Source: Faecalicatena fissicatena
GTDB taxonomy: Bacteria; Bacillota; Clostridia; Lachnospirales; Lachnospiraceae
Direction of reading: 5' to 3'
DNA: 16,523 nt
NCBI GenBank assembly: GCA_001028025.1
Contig: LDAQ01000051.1
Span: 1 to 16,523 of the forward strand
Of the stretch, positions 1 through 7,599 are shown one piece after another. The position numbers were made by a program, and so were the translations under genes. Each line of letters begins with the position of its first letter. Position 1 is the first letter of the stretch. The notes below the pieces were generated by a model, which worked only from the letters and a program-made list of their open reading frames with translations, searched no databases and was not told the origin of the DNA.

Positions 1-204
1 AGAAAAATTTACACCCTCTTGGAAATTGCTTTGGTGAGCAATTTCCATCCCTGCAATCCTTTGTTTTTCCTCTAACTGCTGGTAGGCCCGCTCTATGTCC
101 TGCAAAACAGGACAGGGCTTTTGCGCCCCTCCCATTTCCCCTTCCGCAAAGCTGGGTGCATCAGGTCGGATGGTGAATCGCTCCTGATGGAGCTCAGACG
201 GGAG
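1..204 (-). repeat. Foldback element E0, partial (5' part only)
   Basis: Partial copy of the structured element family also seen at 7600-7911, 8136-8457 and 16296-16523; the rest lies left of the window. Read on the minus strand, it starts with the end module CTCCCGTCTG (204-195), a hairpin GCTCC-TGAT-GGAGC (180-193 on plus) and GATGCACCCAGC (162-151). Then comes an arm and a perfect 11-bp hairpin (20-30/37-47). The arm shares two blocks with element E3: AACAGGACAG (106-115), which is the complement of 16354-16363, and TTTCCTCTAACTG (66-78), which matches the complement of 16390-16402 at 12 of 13 positions. The blocks are 27 and 26 nt apart in the two copies. The arm segment from the AGAGGA block to the hairpin is 26 nt in both. 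A second hairpin TGTCCTG/CAGGACA (96-102/108-114) sits in the arm. Family membership is well supported; the function is unknown. Confidence 0.7.
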
Positions 205-243
205 TGCGGGCGGAGTTGGGCTGGGATTCACGGGACTTTTTTG

Positions 244-1083
244 TTATTTGTAATAGGTTTCTATTGCTTTGGCAAAGTATTCTGCTGAGCCTTCTCCGTA
301 TCTTTGGTCTGTTATGGAGGCCTGATCGGTTTTGTAGCTTGAGGCTATTGTTTGCATGATTCCTGCTTCGTTTTTTATTTGGTAGAGTTGTTTCATTAGG
401 TAAGCGTATTCGGCTATTATTTTTTGAATGGGTGGGGCGTCTGTGGGAAGGTCTTTTTGGGCCGACAGGTTTTTTAGGAGGGCATCAGTTTTTTTCTCGC
501 ATTCTCGGACGGCTTCAGGGGAAGGGGGATTGAGCATGGCATCGAGGGCTTTTTCTTTGTCTCCGAACCATTGGATCCATTTCTGATAGCCTTTCTGCAT
601 GTCCTCTTTTGAGGCACGCTCGATGTAGTGTTTCTTCCACTGCTCTATCCCGCCCCATTCCCGGATGATACTTTCCCTCAGAAAGTCCGGCATGTGGTTA
701 ATCGTGGACTGGCAGATTGCCTCGATTTCGGACCGGTTAAATACTTCAAAATCCATCTTATTTTCTCCTTTCAGAATATCATCAATACTGGCAATCAGAC
801 GCTCCATCCGTTCCTTCTTGCTCACCAGCATCTTCCTCTGCATCTGCAGAATATCCCGTTTCCCAAGAGACGGATCATTCATAACATCCCGGATCTCCTT
901 CAGCGGAATATCAAACTCCCGGAAAAACAAAATCCGCTGCAGCGTCTCCAAAGCCTCATCATCATAAAATCGATACCCGGCCTCACTCTTAACCGTAGGC
1001 TTCAAAAGCCCGATCTCATCGTAATAATGCAGTGCACGCACACTAACCCCCGTAATTTTCGAAATCTCCTTCACTGTCTTCAT
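244..1083 (-). CDS. MerR-family transcriptional regulator with TipAS effector domain (copy 1)
   Basis: 279-residue regulator. Residues 1-70 form the MerR winged helix-turn-helix (VKEISKITGVSVRALHYYDE, then GLLKP and GYRFYDDE). A coiled-coil dimerisation helix (about 75-110) follows, and the C-terminal part (about 135-275) resembles TipAS, the antibiotic-recognition domain of TipA/Mta-type multidrug sensors. Such proteins activate promoters with an overlong spacer after binding a drug. Of three possible ATGs (1092, 1089, 1083) the last gives the usual MKTVKEIS start, 10 nt after AGGAGG; the other two sit 1 and 4 nt after it. The gene has its own 19-bp-spacer promoter and is probably autoregulated. 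No target gene adjoins it: the AraC gene upstream is on the same strand, and downstream is foldback element E0. It is a paralogue of the regulator at 8458-9222. The ligand cannot be read from sequence. Confidence 0.9.
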   Translation of the reverse strand: MKTVKEISKITGVSVRALHYYDEIGLLKPTVKSEAGYRFYDDEALETLQRILFFREFDIPLKEIRDVMNDPSLGKRDILQMQRKMLVSKKERMERLIASIDDILKGENKMDFEVFNRSEIEAICQSTINHMPDFLRESIIREWGGIEQWKKHYIERASKEDMQKGYQKWIQWFGDKEKALDAMLNPPSPEAVRECEKKTDALLKNLSAQKDLPTDAPPIQKIIAEYAYLMKQLYQIKNEAGIMQTIASSYKTDQASITDQRYGEGSAEYFAKAIETYYK

Positions 1084-1170
1084 CCCCATCATCCCTCCTG
1101 TCCCCCAATAGTCACTCGCATAAACAATTCACTCCTGTATCCATACATTTAAACACTGCGCTCTATAAAT

Positions 1171-1201
1171 ACCATACCCTATAACGTTCCGTCAGAGTCA
1201 A
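1171..1201 (-). promoter_or_regulatory. MerR-type promoter of regulator 1 (19-bp spacer)
   Basis: On the minus strand, -35 TTGACT (1201-1196) and -10 TATGGT (1176-1171) are separated by 19 bp, the hallmark overlong spacer of MerR-activated promoters. The spacer carries the imperfect dyad TGACG-GAA-CGTTA. This fits autoregulation by the protein encoded at 244-1083; it is inferred from pattern only. Confidence 0.65.
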
Positions 1202-1244
1202 TAGTTTTTTACCATTTTATCAATTCCCCCCCAGCAGGCGTCCC

Positions 1245-2165
1245 CTATTCCCACATCCCGCCCCCTTGATTTACTTTCTCTTTCTGCCGCCGATATTCCT
1301 GCGGCGTACATTTCATCATACCGCGGAATACTTTAGTATAATAACTCTGGCTGTCAAATCCCACCATCTCAGCCACCTGCATGATACTGTAATCCTTCTG
1401 GTCCAGAAAATCCAGGCTCCTTTTGATCCTGTACTTTTTCACATATTCCATAGGGCTCTGCCCCACCTGTCTTTTAAACATTCTGCAGCATTCTGTATTG
1501 CTGATGCTGCACGCATCTGCAATGTCTGACAGGTAAATTTTCCCACCCATATGTTCCCGTATGTATTTCACTGCTTTGTAGATCAGTTCATCTTTGGTAT
1601 CTTTCTCCGGCTGGACGGGCCTGCTGCACAGCACATTTTCATACAGAATCCGCCAGCACCTTAGCAGCGTCATCTGCAGGTCAAGTTCATACCCTTTGGC
1701 CTGGACCTCAAATATCCTATCTGCCTCGAAGACAGCTTTTATAAATTCTTTCTGCCAGGCTTCCTCCCCTGACAGGCAGATGTCTAAGAACGTTTTATTT
1801 CCCGCAAAGTAAGGATAAATATATTTCTTAGAAATTCGGCCTTCATTACTGTACCCAAGCAGCGACGGATGAAAAATCATGACCAGATATCTGCATTCTT
1901 TCATTTCTTTCCGCCTGTATGAATGAAGGACATTTCCGTTTACCAGAACCCCCTGCCCCTCAGACAGCATATACTCTGAATTTTCTCCGATATAATCCAG
2001 ACACCCTTCCAGGACAAGAATAAATTCCAGTTCAATATGCCAGTGTGACAGCACTTCTCCGTCACGGTAATCGGAAATACGCCTTTCGTATATATAGAAC
2101 GCAAAGTCCTCATCAAGAAACATTCCCGTCTCCATTTTATCCTGGTTTCTTTCAATATGTTCCAT
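1245..2165 (-). CDS. AraC-family transcriptional regulator with cupin sensor domain
   Basis: 306-residue regulator. The N-terminal half (about 20-110) is a cupin-like sugar-sensing domain with the typical HWHIELEFILVLEG stretch at 41-54. The C-terminal 100 residues hold the two helix-turn-helix motifs of AraC/XylS proteins: YLSDIADACSISNTECCRMF (211-230) and IMQVAEMVGFDSQSYYTKVF (261-280), followed by the usual TPQEYRR. The start at 2165 is preceded by GAGGG with 6-nt spacing. It is transcribed divergently from the PTS permease at 2377, with 211 bp between them, so it is a natural candidate regulator of that transporter. The inducing sugar is unknown. Confidence 0.9.
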   Translation of the reverse strand: MEHIERNQDKMETGMFLDEDFAFYIYERRISDYRDGEVLSHWHIELEFILVLEGCLDYIGENSEYMLSEGQGVLVNGNVLHSYRRKEMKECRYLVMIFHPSLLGYSNEGRISKKYIYPYFAGNKTFLDICLSGEEAWQKEFIKAVFEADRIFEVQAKGYELDLQMTLLRCWRILYENVLCSRPVQPEKDTKDELIYKAVKYIREHMGGKIYLSDIADACSISNTECCRMFKRQVGQSPMEYVKKYRIKRSLDFLDQKDYSIMQVAEMVGFDSQSYYTKVFRGMMKCTPQEYRRQKEKVNQGGGMWE

Positions 2166-2266
2166 AAACGTCCCTCACAATCAAATATAATCACTGCGCT
2201 GTTCCTGCTGCCAAACCTGTACCATATTATGACCGCAGGATACTCCCGTGTCCGTCTCCTGCAGTC

Positions 2267-2306
2267 TCCACACCGTCTGGTAAGATTTTTATAAATTCTG
2301 TGTGGA
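2267..2306. promoter_or_regulatory. Inverted repeat in the AraC/EIIC divergent region
   Basis: TCCACAC (2267-2273) and GTGTGGA (2300-2306) form an inverted repeat with 26 bp between the arms, upstream of the EIIC -10 box. Position and symmetry suit an operator for the adjacent AraC protein, though AraC proteins more often use direct repeats. Functional assignment is inference. Confidence 0.35.
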
Positions 2307-2335
2307 TTGTTATATATTTCTGCACTTTATTTTAT

Positions 2336-2341
2336 TATAAT
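2336..2341 (+). promoter_or_regulatory. -10 box for the PTS EIIC gene
   Basis: Consensus TATAAT 35 bp ahead of the EIIC start codon. No good -35 lies 16-18 bp upstream, which fits a promoter needing an activator such as the divergent AraC protein. The ribosome site is AGAGGGG, 8 nt before the ATG. Confidence 0.5.
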
Positions 2342-2376
2342 CACAATTAGGAAGAAAAGAAAGAGGGGAATAAGTT

Positions 2377-3501
2377 ATGAAGAGATTTGGCGTAAATCAT
2401 CTGTTTTCCAGAATATTTGAAACAATTGCAGCCTGTATGAAACCTATTATTCCACTTCTTATGGCAGCAGGTTTTATAAAACTTTTGAATATTCTGCTCG
2501 GCTATACACCGTTGTTTACCGTTTATCCTCAAACTGAGATAATTCTGTCAGCAGTCAGCGATGCCACCTTTTATTTTCTGCCGATTTTGGTGGCTTACTC
2601 ATCGGCCTGCCATTTTAAGGTCAATCCCCTGTTCGCCATGGTGTCTGCAGCGGTTCTCCTGCTGCCGGATCTTATTGAACTTTTGAACTCACAGGAAAAG
2701 ATCCAGTTTCTGTTTCTGCCTGTATACAAGGCTTCCTATGCCTATTCGGTATTGCCGGCTATGCTTCTGGTGTACCTGATGTCAAAGCTGACCGGCCTGC
2801 TGGAGAAAATATCTTCGAAAACATTCCAGTCATTTTTTATGCCGCTGGTTACTGTTTTGCTGACTTCAATGATCGGAATCTTATTCGTAGGTCCGCTCTG
2901 TACAATCGCAGGAAATGGGATTTCAACGTTTATTTTTACACTGCAGGATTTAAATCCAGTACTATCCTGGGCTGTTTTTGCAGCACTCGCACCGTTCCTG
3001 ACAATCACCGGAACGAGCTGGATCTTTACGGCTATTGTACTTGAGAGTCTGGGAAATACCGGACAGGACATCGGTTATCTGGTCAGCTTCTTTGTCTGCA
3101 CCATGGCCATTGCCGGTGTGGCTCTGGGAGCATTTATCACGGAACCTGACTCTCCTGACCGTCCCACATATCTCTCTGCGGCGCTTGTAGCACTGTTTTC
3201 CGGCGTATCGGAACCGACACTGTACGGGATCTGTATTCCGAAAAAGTCCCTGCTTGCTGTTACGGTTACGGCCAGCTTTTTAGGCGGTATTTATCAGGGG
3301 ATCTTTACACCATGTGGTACGGTATATTCTTTCCCCTCCGTATCAACCGTGCTTATGTTTTATCAGGAAGGGAACCCGGCCAACCTGTTCCATGCGGTCG
3401 TAGCAGCGGCCATCGGTTTTATAGCAGCGCTTTCCATCACGATAGCCGTCAAATATGTTCCCAAACTGTTTGTCCGTAAACAATCCGCGGTCAGCTCCTG
3501 A
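2377..3501 (+). CDS. Stand-alone PTS permease subunit EIIC, glucoside type
   Basis: 374-residue integral membrane protein with about ten hydrophobic segments, recognisable as the EIIC domain of the glucose/beta-glucoside PTS superfamily. It has the substrate-site motif GVSEPTLYG (276-284, Glu279), SDATFYFLPILVAY (61-74) and a late PCGTVYSFPS stretch (312-321). EIIC forms the sugar channel; transport needs EIIB to phosphorylate the incoming sugar. Here there is no EIIB domain before or after it and no EIIA, EIIB or glycosidase gene in the window, whereas Bgl-type permeases are usually EIIBC or EIIBCA fusions of more than 450 residues. The protein starts cleanly at the EIIC boundary with its own ribosome site, so it does not look truncated. 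It must use an EIIB made elsewhere or have a non-standard role. The position where family members often carry GxHW reads TGTSW here (211-215). Confidence 0.85.
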   Translation: MKRFGVNHLFSRIFETIAACMKPIIPLLMAAGFIKLLNILLGYTPLFTVYPQTEIILSAVSDATFYFLPILVAYSSACHFKVNPLFAMVSAAVLLLPDLIELLNSQEKIQFLFLPVYKASYAYSVLPAMLLVYLMSKLTGLLEKISSKTFQSFFMPLVTVLLTSMIGILFVGPLCTIAGNGISTFIFTLQDLNPVLSWAVFAALAPFLTITGTSWIFTAIVLESLGNTGQDIGYLVSFFVCTMAIAGVALGAFITEPDSPDRPTYLSAALVALFSGVSEPTLYGICIPKKSLLAVTVTASFLGGIYQGIFTPCGTVYSFPSVSTVLMFYQEGNPANLFHAVVAAAIGFIAALSITIAVKYVPKLFVRKQSAVSS

Positions 3502-3605
3502 TCCGAATCTGTTTTACACATTCGACTCAGTAACATATATTTTCTTTATTTATAAAAGCATGCGGCAGACAGATTGCACAATTTCTGATTTTACATTATA
3601 TGCCC

Positions 3606-3647
3606 AAAAAAGCCGCGCACGTAAGTTTTCATACTTCGTGTGCGGCC
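3606..3647 (-). terminator. Intrinsic terminator of the PurF-like gene
   Basis: On the minus strand, a GC-rich stem GCCGCACACG/CGTGCGCGGC (3646-3637 and 3621-3612), continued inward by AAGT/ACTT, is followed directly by six T residues (3611-3606). It lies 24 nt after the PurF-like stop codon. A weaker T run (3652-3656) on the plus side may also stop EIIC transcripts. Confidence 0.85.
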
Positions 3648-3670
3648 TCACCTTTTTCAAATCGATGCTT

Positions 3671-5080
3671 CTATTCTTTTCCGTCAAAGCAATATGTGCA
3701 GAGTTTACATGGAGACAGTCCTATAGATTCCACCAGATCGTCCAGCCTGTGGTAGCGCAATGTTGTAAAGTTCTGGCGTCTGCGTACTTCCTCTACCATC
3801 TCATTGTATCGGCTGCAGGAGGGGTTTGCATACTCTTCCAGCACTTCCTGAGTCACTTCCTCTTCTCTTTCCTGGATGATCCTTCTTGTTATCAGATCAA
3901 GTTCGGACTTGGAACGGGAAAAATTCAGATATTTACATCCAAACAGCAGCGGAGGACAAGCGGGACGCACATGCACTTCTTTTGCACCGCTCTGATACAG
4001 GAACTCGGTTGTCTCATGGAGCTGGGTTCCCCTCACGATAGAATCATCAATCAGCAGTAATTTCTTATTCTCAATCAATGCCTGTACCGGGATCAGTTTC
4101 ATCTTGGCAATCAGACTCCTCTGGTTCTGGTTCGTCGGCATAAAGGAGCGCGGCCATGTTGGTGTATATTTGATAAACGGTCTTGCATAAGGTATGCCTG
4201 ATTCATTTGCATATCCGATGGCATGCGCGATTCCGGAATCCGGCACTCCCGCAACGATATCCGGTGATACAGTGTCCCCGTCCCTTTTCGCAAGCATGCT
4301 TCCGCATTTGTAGCGCATCTCTTCGACATTGACCCCTTCGTAGGAAGAAGTCGGGTAACCATAGTATACCCACAGGAAGGAACACATCTTCATCTCCTCC
4401 CCCGGAGGGCTTACCGTCTCAACACTCTCCGGTGTGATAAATACAATCTCCGCAGGCCCAAGTTCCTTATATTCGGTGTAGCCCAGATTGATATAGGCAA
4501 AATTTTCGAAAGAAACGCAATGAGCATCTTCTTTTTTGCCAACCACGAGCGGTGTACGTCCATATCGGTCTCTCGCCGCATACAGTCCGTCAGTTGTCAT
4601 CAGAAGCAATGTCATGGAACCATCCACAAGCTGCTGAACGTATCGGATTCCTTCTACAATCGAATCCTTTTTGCAGATCAAAGATGCAATCAGTTCCGTC
4701 GCATTGATCTGCCCGCCGCTCATCTCCTGAAAATGTGTATGTCCATTTTCATATACTTTTGACAGGAGCTCCGGCATATTATTCACTTTGCCGACCGTGG
4801 TGATTGCAAAACTTCCCAGATGGGACTGGATCAGCAGCGGCTGCGGTTCGTAATCTGATATACAGCCGATTCCAAGGTTGCCTTCGAGTTCCTCTACATC
4901 TTTCTCAAATTTGGTACGAAATGGCGAATTCTCGATATTATGAATCGCACGCTGAAATCCGTCCTTACCAAATGTTGCCATCCCACCTCTTCTTGTTCCC
5001 AGATGTGAATGATAATCCACACCATAAAACAACTCTAACGTACAGTCCGTTTTTGAAGCTACACCAAAAAATCCTCCCAT
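3671..5080 (-). CDS. PurF-like phosphoribosyltransferase with a degenerate glutaminase domain
   Basis: 469 residues, in the size range of amidophosphoribosyltransferase (PurF), which makes phosphoribosylamine from PRPP and glutamine in purine synthesis. The C-terminal half keeps GVPDS (278-282), AIGYANESGIPY, RSFMPTNQNQR and the PRPP loop LLLIDDSIVRGT (341-352). Cysteines at 233, 382, 458 and 461 match the [4Fe-4S] ligands of Bacillus-type PurF. The N-terminal Ntn-glutaminase part is altered. The start is MGGFFG where PurF matures to CGxFG, so the nucleophile Cys1 is Gly. GHVRYST reads GCISDYE (72-78), and HNGN of the oxyanion region reads TVGK. The start at 5080 follows AGAAGGAG by 7 nt. A longer open frame to 5305 exists but overlaps the phosphatase gene and lacks support. 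It lies downstream of the phosphatase and Crp-type genes on the same strand. An ammonia-dependent or regulatory role is inference; a second, normal PurF is expected elsewhere. Confidence 0.85.
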   Translation of the reverse strand: MGGFFGVASKTDCTLELFYGVDYHSHLGTRRGGMATFGKDGFQRAIHNIENSPFRTKFEKDVEELEGNLGIGCISDYEPQPLLIQSHLGSFAITTVGKVNNMPELLSKVYENGHTHFQEMSGGQINATELIASLICKKDSIVEGIRYVQQLVDGSMTLLLMTTDGLYAARDRYGRTPLVVGKKEDAHCVSFENFAYINLGYTEYKELGPAEIVFITPESVETVSPPGEEMKMCSFLWVYYGYPTSSYEGVNVEEMRYKCGSMLAKRDGDTVSPDIVAGVPDSGIAHAIGYANESGIPYARPFIKYTPTWPRSFMPTNQNQRSLIAKMKLIPVQALIENKKLLLIDDSIVRGTQLHETTEFLYQSGAKEVHVRPACPPLLFGCKYLNFSRSKSELDLITRRIIQEREEEVTQEVLEEYANPSCSRYNEMVEEVRRRQNFTTLRYHRLDDLVESIGLSPCKLCTYCFDGKE

Positions 5081-5204
5081 TTTTTTGTCTCCTTCTACAG
5101 TAAATTTCTGAATATAACAGGCAGCGCCAAAAAGCCCTCTCCTCACATCCTGTTTCCGCAACCAGTTTAACACATACTGATTCCCAACGTAAAGACCGGG
5201 ATGA

Positions 5205-5996
5205 TCAGTTTTCCAAATATTTATTTCTAAGCTGATTCTTTTCCTCATCTCCAAGCAGGATCCGGCTGCGCAGATATTCGTCCATGGAACCATACTCCTG
5301 ATCAATTACATCCAAAGCCTTTACCAGGTGCTTCACTTCCGCTCCGGCCGTGGACCGGGCGGCCTGTACGGCTTCATCGCCTAATCCTTTGCTTCTTAAA
5401 AACTGCTCCATGGCTTTTATATTGTCCTTGTAATAGTGATTGGTCTTCTCATAATCTTCCAGGATAACACCACGCTCCACACCAAGTGCGGACAACACCA
5501 GCACAGAGCCGAATCCGGCCCGGTCTTTTCCTGCTGTACAGTGCCACAGGACCGCGCCCTGTTCATTTTCTAAAAGAATCCTGAAAAAGCGGGCATACGC
5601 CTTCTGGGAAAACGGGGTAGTGGCAATCTCCACATACATATCTGCCATAGCGCCGCTCTGTAAGTACTTCAATGCCTCAGCCGCTGTGAACGCACCGCTC
5701 GCTGCGGCTGCAGCCATGCTCCCGTTTTCTTCGTCCAGAACCGGCACATGATAGTTCTTCACCCCTGCTATCTCCGGGTCCGGTGCCTTATCTCTTTCAA
5801 ATGAAGTTCTGAAATCTATAACTTCCGCCAGACCAAATGTCTCTTTCAGCCTCTTGAGGTCCTTTGGCAGCGCATCCGCCAGTTTCCCGGTCCGCAAAAG
5901 CCTGTCCATTTTTATTTTCCTGTTATCAGCCCCAATGTATCCTCCAAGCTGCCTTGCATTTCCAACGCCGGTAAGCCCAATTGATTTTAATTCCAT
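5205..5996 (-). CDS. Tyrosine-protein phosphatase (DSP/Y_phosphatase3-like)
   Basis: 263-residue cytosolic phosphatase. The P-loop HCTAGKDRAG (152-161) carries nucleophile Cys153 and phosphate-binding Arg159 in the CX5R pattern. The N-terminal NARQLGGY (13-20) and DRLLRTGKL (31-39) are typical of the bacterial family related to IphP and lipid/tyrosine phosphatases (compare NxRDLGGY ... LYRSGxL). Start chosen at 5996: AAGGA lies 5 nt upstream. A longer in-frame start at 6077 would run through the gene's own promoter. The gene sits 86 bp downstream of the Crp-type gene and 124 bp upstream of the PurF-like gene, all on the minus strand. It may be co-transcribed with them, but a promoter is also visible just ahead of it. 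The substrate is unknown. Confidence 0.88.
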   Translation of the reverse strand: MELKSIGLTGVGNARQLGGYIGADNRKIKMDRLLRTGKLADALPKDLKRLKETFGLAEVIDFRTSFERDKAPDPEIAGVKNYHVPVLDEENGSMAAAAASGAFTAAEALKYLQSGAMADMYVEIATTPFSQKAYARFFRILLENEQGAVLWHCTAGKDRAGFGSVLVLSALGVERGVILEDYEKTNHYYKDNIKAMEQFLRSKGLGDEAVQAARSTAGAEVKHLVKALDVIDQEYGSMDEYLRSRILLGDEEKNQLRNKYLEN

Positions 5997-6048
5997 ATGA
6001 TTCCTTCTCAGCCTCCTGTTTCCGCCACATTTTTTCACATCGTATTTT

Positions 6049-6077
6049 ATTATAGACCATTTCCCGCCCCCGCACAA
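6049..6077 (-). promoter_or_regulatory. Promoter of the tyrosine phosphatase gene
   Basis: Minus strand -35 TTGTGC (6077-6072), 17-bp spacer, -10 TATAAT (6054-6049). It lies at the junction with the end of the crp-type gene and about 50 bp before the chosen start codon, which supports the shorter phosphatase start. Confidence 0.6.
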
Positions 6078-6082
6078 GATTC

Positions 6083-6763
6083 TTACAAGCCGCTTTTCTC
6101 CGCCTCTGCCTGCCGAAGTATGAAATGATTCTTATGATAGCTCAGCAGCCCGTCCTTCTGCATTTTTGAAAGCTCATTGGAAAGCGCGCTTCGGTCTACC
6201 GCCAGATAGTCTGCCATCTGCTGCCGGTTAAACGGGACTTCGATCTCTTTTTTCCCCTGCTTCACCGCCTCTGATGAGAGGTAGGACAACAGCCTTTCGC
6301 GAATAGATTTCGGTGTAATATGATTTATTTTCTGTGCCAGATTCAGATTCTTGGATGCCATAATCATGAGCAGGTTGCGGACAAGCCTGGCGTGATGGCT
6401 GCAGGAGGACGCGCAGCTCTTAATCACCTTCCCCACATCCAAAAACAGCACCGTAGACTTCGTTGTCGCGATGACATCTGCCATCATAGGGGCTTTCTGG
6501 CTGCAGGCATACGTTTCCGCAAAAACTTCCCCCGGCAGTATATGTCCGATAATATTTTCATTTCCCCAGATATCCAGCCTCACAATATTCACGCCGCCCT
6601 CCAGAAGCAGTCCCATCCGCTCTATGCACTGACCCACATGATAAATGACTTCGCCCCTGGAGTAGGACTTCTCCTGTGCTCCCAGACATCCCAGCATCGC
6701 TTCTGCGTCCTCCACGCTAACCCCCTCAAACAACTTGGTGCCTGCAATAAAATTGTAATCCAT
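6083..6763 (-). CDS. Crp/Fnr-family transcriptional regulator
   Basis: 226 residues with a cyclic-nucleotide-binding-type beta-roll domain (about 10-115; SYSRGEVIYHVGQ, GHILPGEVFAE), a long dimerisation helix (about 118-145) and a winged helix-turn-helix (FNRQQMADYLAVDRSALSNE, 178-197). The start at 6763 follows GGAG by 7 nt; a longer frame to 6835 would cover the promoter and operator. It is divergent from a ferredoxin-type gene, an arrangement common in clostridia where such regulators control nitrosative or redox-stress genes including hcp. Cysteines at 26, 46, 87, 117 and 121 could hold a metal or Fe-S cofactor, but no known ligand pattern is clear. The effector is not known. Confidence 0.88.
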   Translation of the reverse strand: MDYNFIAGTKLFEGVSVEDAEAMLGCLGAQEKSYSRGEVIYHVGQCIERMGLLLEGGVNIVRLDIWGNENIIGHILPGEVFAETYACSQKAPMMADVIATTKSTVLFLDVGKVIKSCASSCSHHARLVRNLLMIMASKNLNLAQKINHITPKSIRERLLSYLSSEAVKQGKKEIEVPFNRQQMADYLAVDRSALSNELSKMQKDGLLSYHKNHFILRQAEAEKSGL

Positions 6764-6779
6764 AAATTTTCTCCATTTC

Positions 6780-6793
6780 GTTGTGATAACAAC
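6780..6793. promoter_or_regulatory. Putative Crp/Fnr operator GTTGTGATAACAAC
   Basis: Dyad GTTGT-GATA-ACAAC between the crp-type promoter and its start codon (17 bp upstream of the ATG). The size and the TTGT...ACAA form resemble Crp/Fnr-superfamily sites. Its place downstream of the -10 suggests autorepression; it may also serve the divergent ferredoxin gene. Confidence 0.5.
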
Positions 6794-6808
6794 ATTTATT
6801 CTTCTTAA

Positions 6809-6837
6809 AGTATAGTACAATGCCAGTATAGACACAA
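6809..6837 (-). promoter_or_regulatory. Promoter of the Crp/Fnr gene
   Basis: Minus strand -35 TTGTGT (6837-6832), 17-bp spacer, -10 TATACT (6814-6809), followed by the dyad at 6793-6780 before the ATG at 6763. No equally good promoter for the divergent ferredoxin gene is evident. Confidence 0.55.
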
Positions 6838-6896
6838 GGATAACTGTTCATGGTTCTGAGCGTTACGTACAAAACAATCAAACAGGAGGAATTCAA

Positions 6897-7598
6897 ATGA
6901 TACGTAAAATAATTGAAATAAACGAAGAAAAATGCAACGGATGCGGATTATGTGCCGAAGCCTGTCACGAAGGAGCAATCGGCATGGTCAACGGAAAAGC
7001 CCGCCTGCTGAGAGATGATTACTGCGACGGCCTGGGAGACTGTCTCCCCACCTGCCCTGCAGATGCCATCAGCTTCGTGGAACGGGAAGCCGCAGCATAC
7101 GATGCCGAAGCAGTCAAAGCCAATCAGGAGCGCAAAAAAGCTGCCCCCCTTCCCTGTGGCTGCCCGGGCACACAGGCAAGAGAACTAAAACCTCACATTT
7201 CACCGAAGGTCTCCCCGCATGCCCCGGCCCCTGCAGAATCCCAGCTTCGCCAGTGGCCGGTCCAGATCAAACTCATCCCCATCCAGGCTCCATATTATGA
7301 AGATGCAGAACTGCTCATAGCCGCTGACTGCACCGCATACGCCTACGCAGACTTTCACCAGGATTTCATGAAAGGCAAGATCACCCTCATGGGCTGTCCC
7401 AAACTCGACAGCGTAGATTACGCCGAAAAACTCACCGAAATCCTCCGGCAGAATACCATAAAAAGCCTCACCGTCGTACGCATGGAAGTACCCTGCTGCG
7501 GAGGAATAGAACAGGCAGTAAAGACCGCACTCAAAAACAGCGGCAAACTAATCCCCTGGCAAGTAATTACATTGTCTACTCGGGGAGAGGTTCTGTAG
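6897..7598 (+). CDS. 4Fe-4S ferredoxin-type protein with cysteine-rich C-terminal domain
   Basis: 233 residues. The N-terminus is a ferredoxin fold with CNGCGLCAEAC (Cys13, 16, 19, 23) and a second, atypical motif CDGLGDCLPTCP (Cys43, 49, 53). The middle cysteine of the second CxxCxxC is missing, which is normal for this clostridial family as far as I recall. Residues 60-125 are a low-complexity linker containing PCGCPG (86-91). The C-terminal domain has further cysteines (145, 167) and a CCGG motif (200-203), suggesting redox or metal chemistry. The start at 6897 follows AGGAGG by 7 nt. It is divergent from the Crp/Fnr gene. In related genomes such a pair often precedes hcp (hydroxylamine reductase); here foldback element E1 follows the stop codon at once. 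It probably serves as an electron carrier in a redox-stress response; this is inference. Confidence 0.85.
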   Translation: MIRKIIEINEEKCNGCGLCAEACHEGAIGMVNGKARLLRDDYCDGLGDCLPTCPADAISFVEREAAAYDAEAVKANQERKKAAPLPCGCPGTQARELKPHISPKVSPHAPAPAESQLRQWPVQIKLIPIQAPYYEDAELLIAADCTAYAYADFHQDFMKGKITLMGCPKLDSVDYAEKLTEILRQNTIKSLTVVRMEVPCCGGIEQAVKTALKNSGKLIPWQVITLSTRGEVL

Positions 7599-7599
7599 A

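Noticed and set aside
3577..3602. Promoter-like TTGCAC-N17-TATATG on the plus strand, possible small RNA start
   Set aside because: It would lead straight into the terminator hairpin at 3612-3646, giving a transcript of about 40 nt; there is no other support.
5081..5305. Longer start for the PurF-like gene at 5305
   Set aside because: It would overlap the phosphatase gene by about 100 bp and lacks a ribosome site, whereas 5080 has AGAAGGAG at good spacing and matches the family start.
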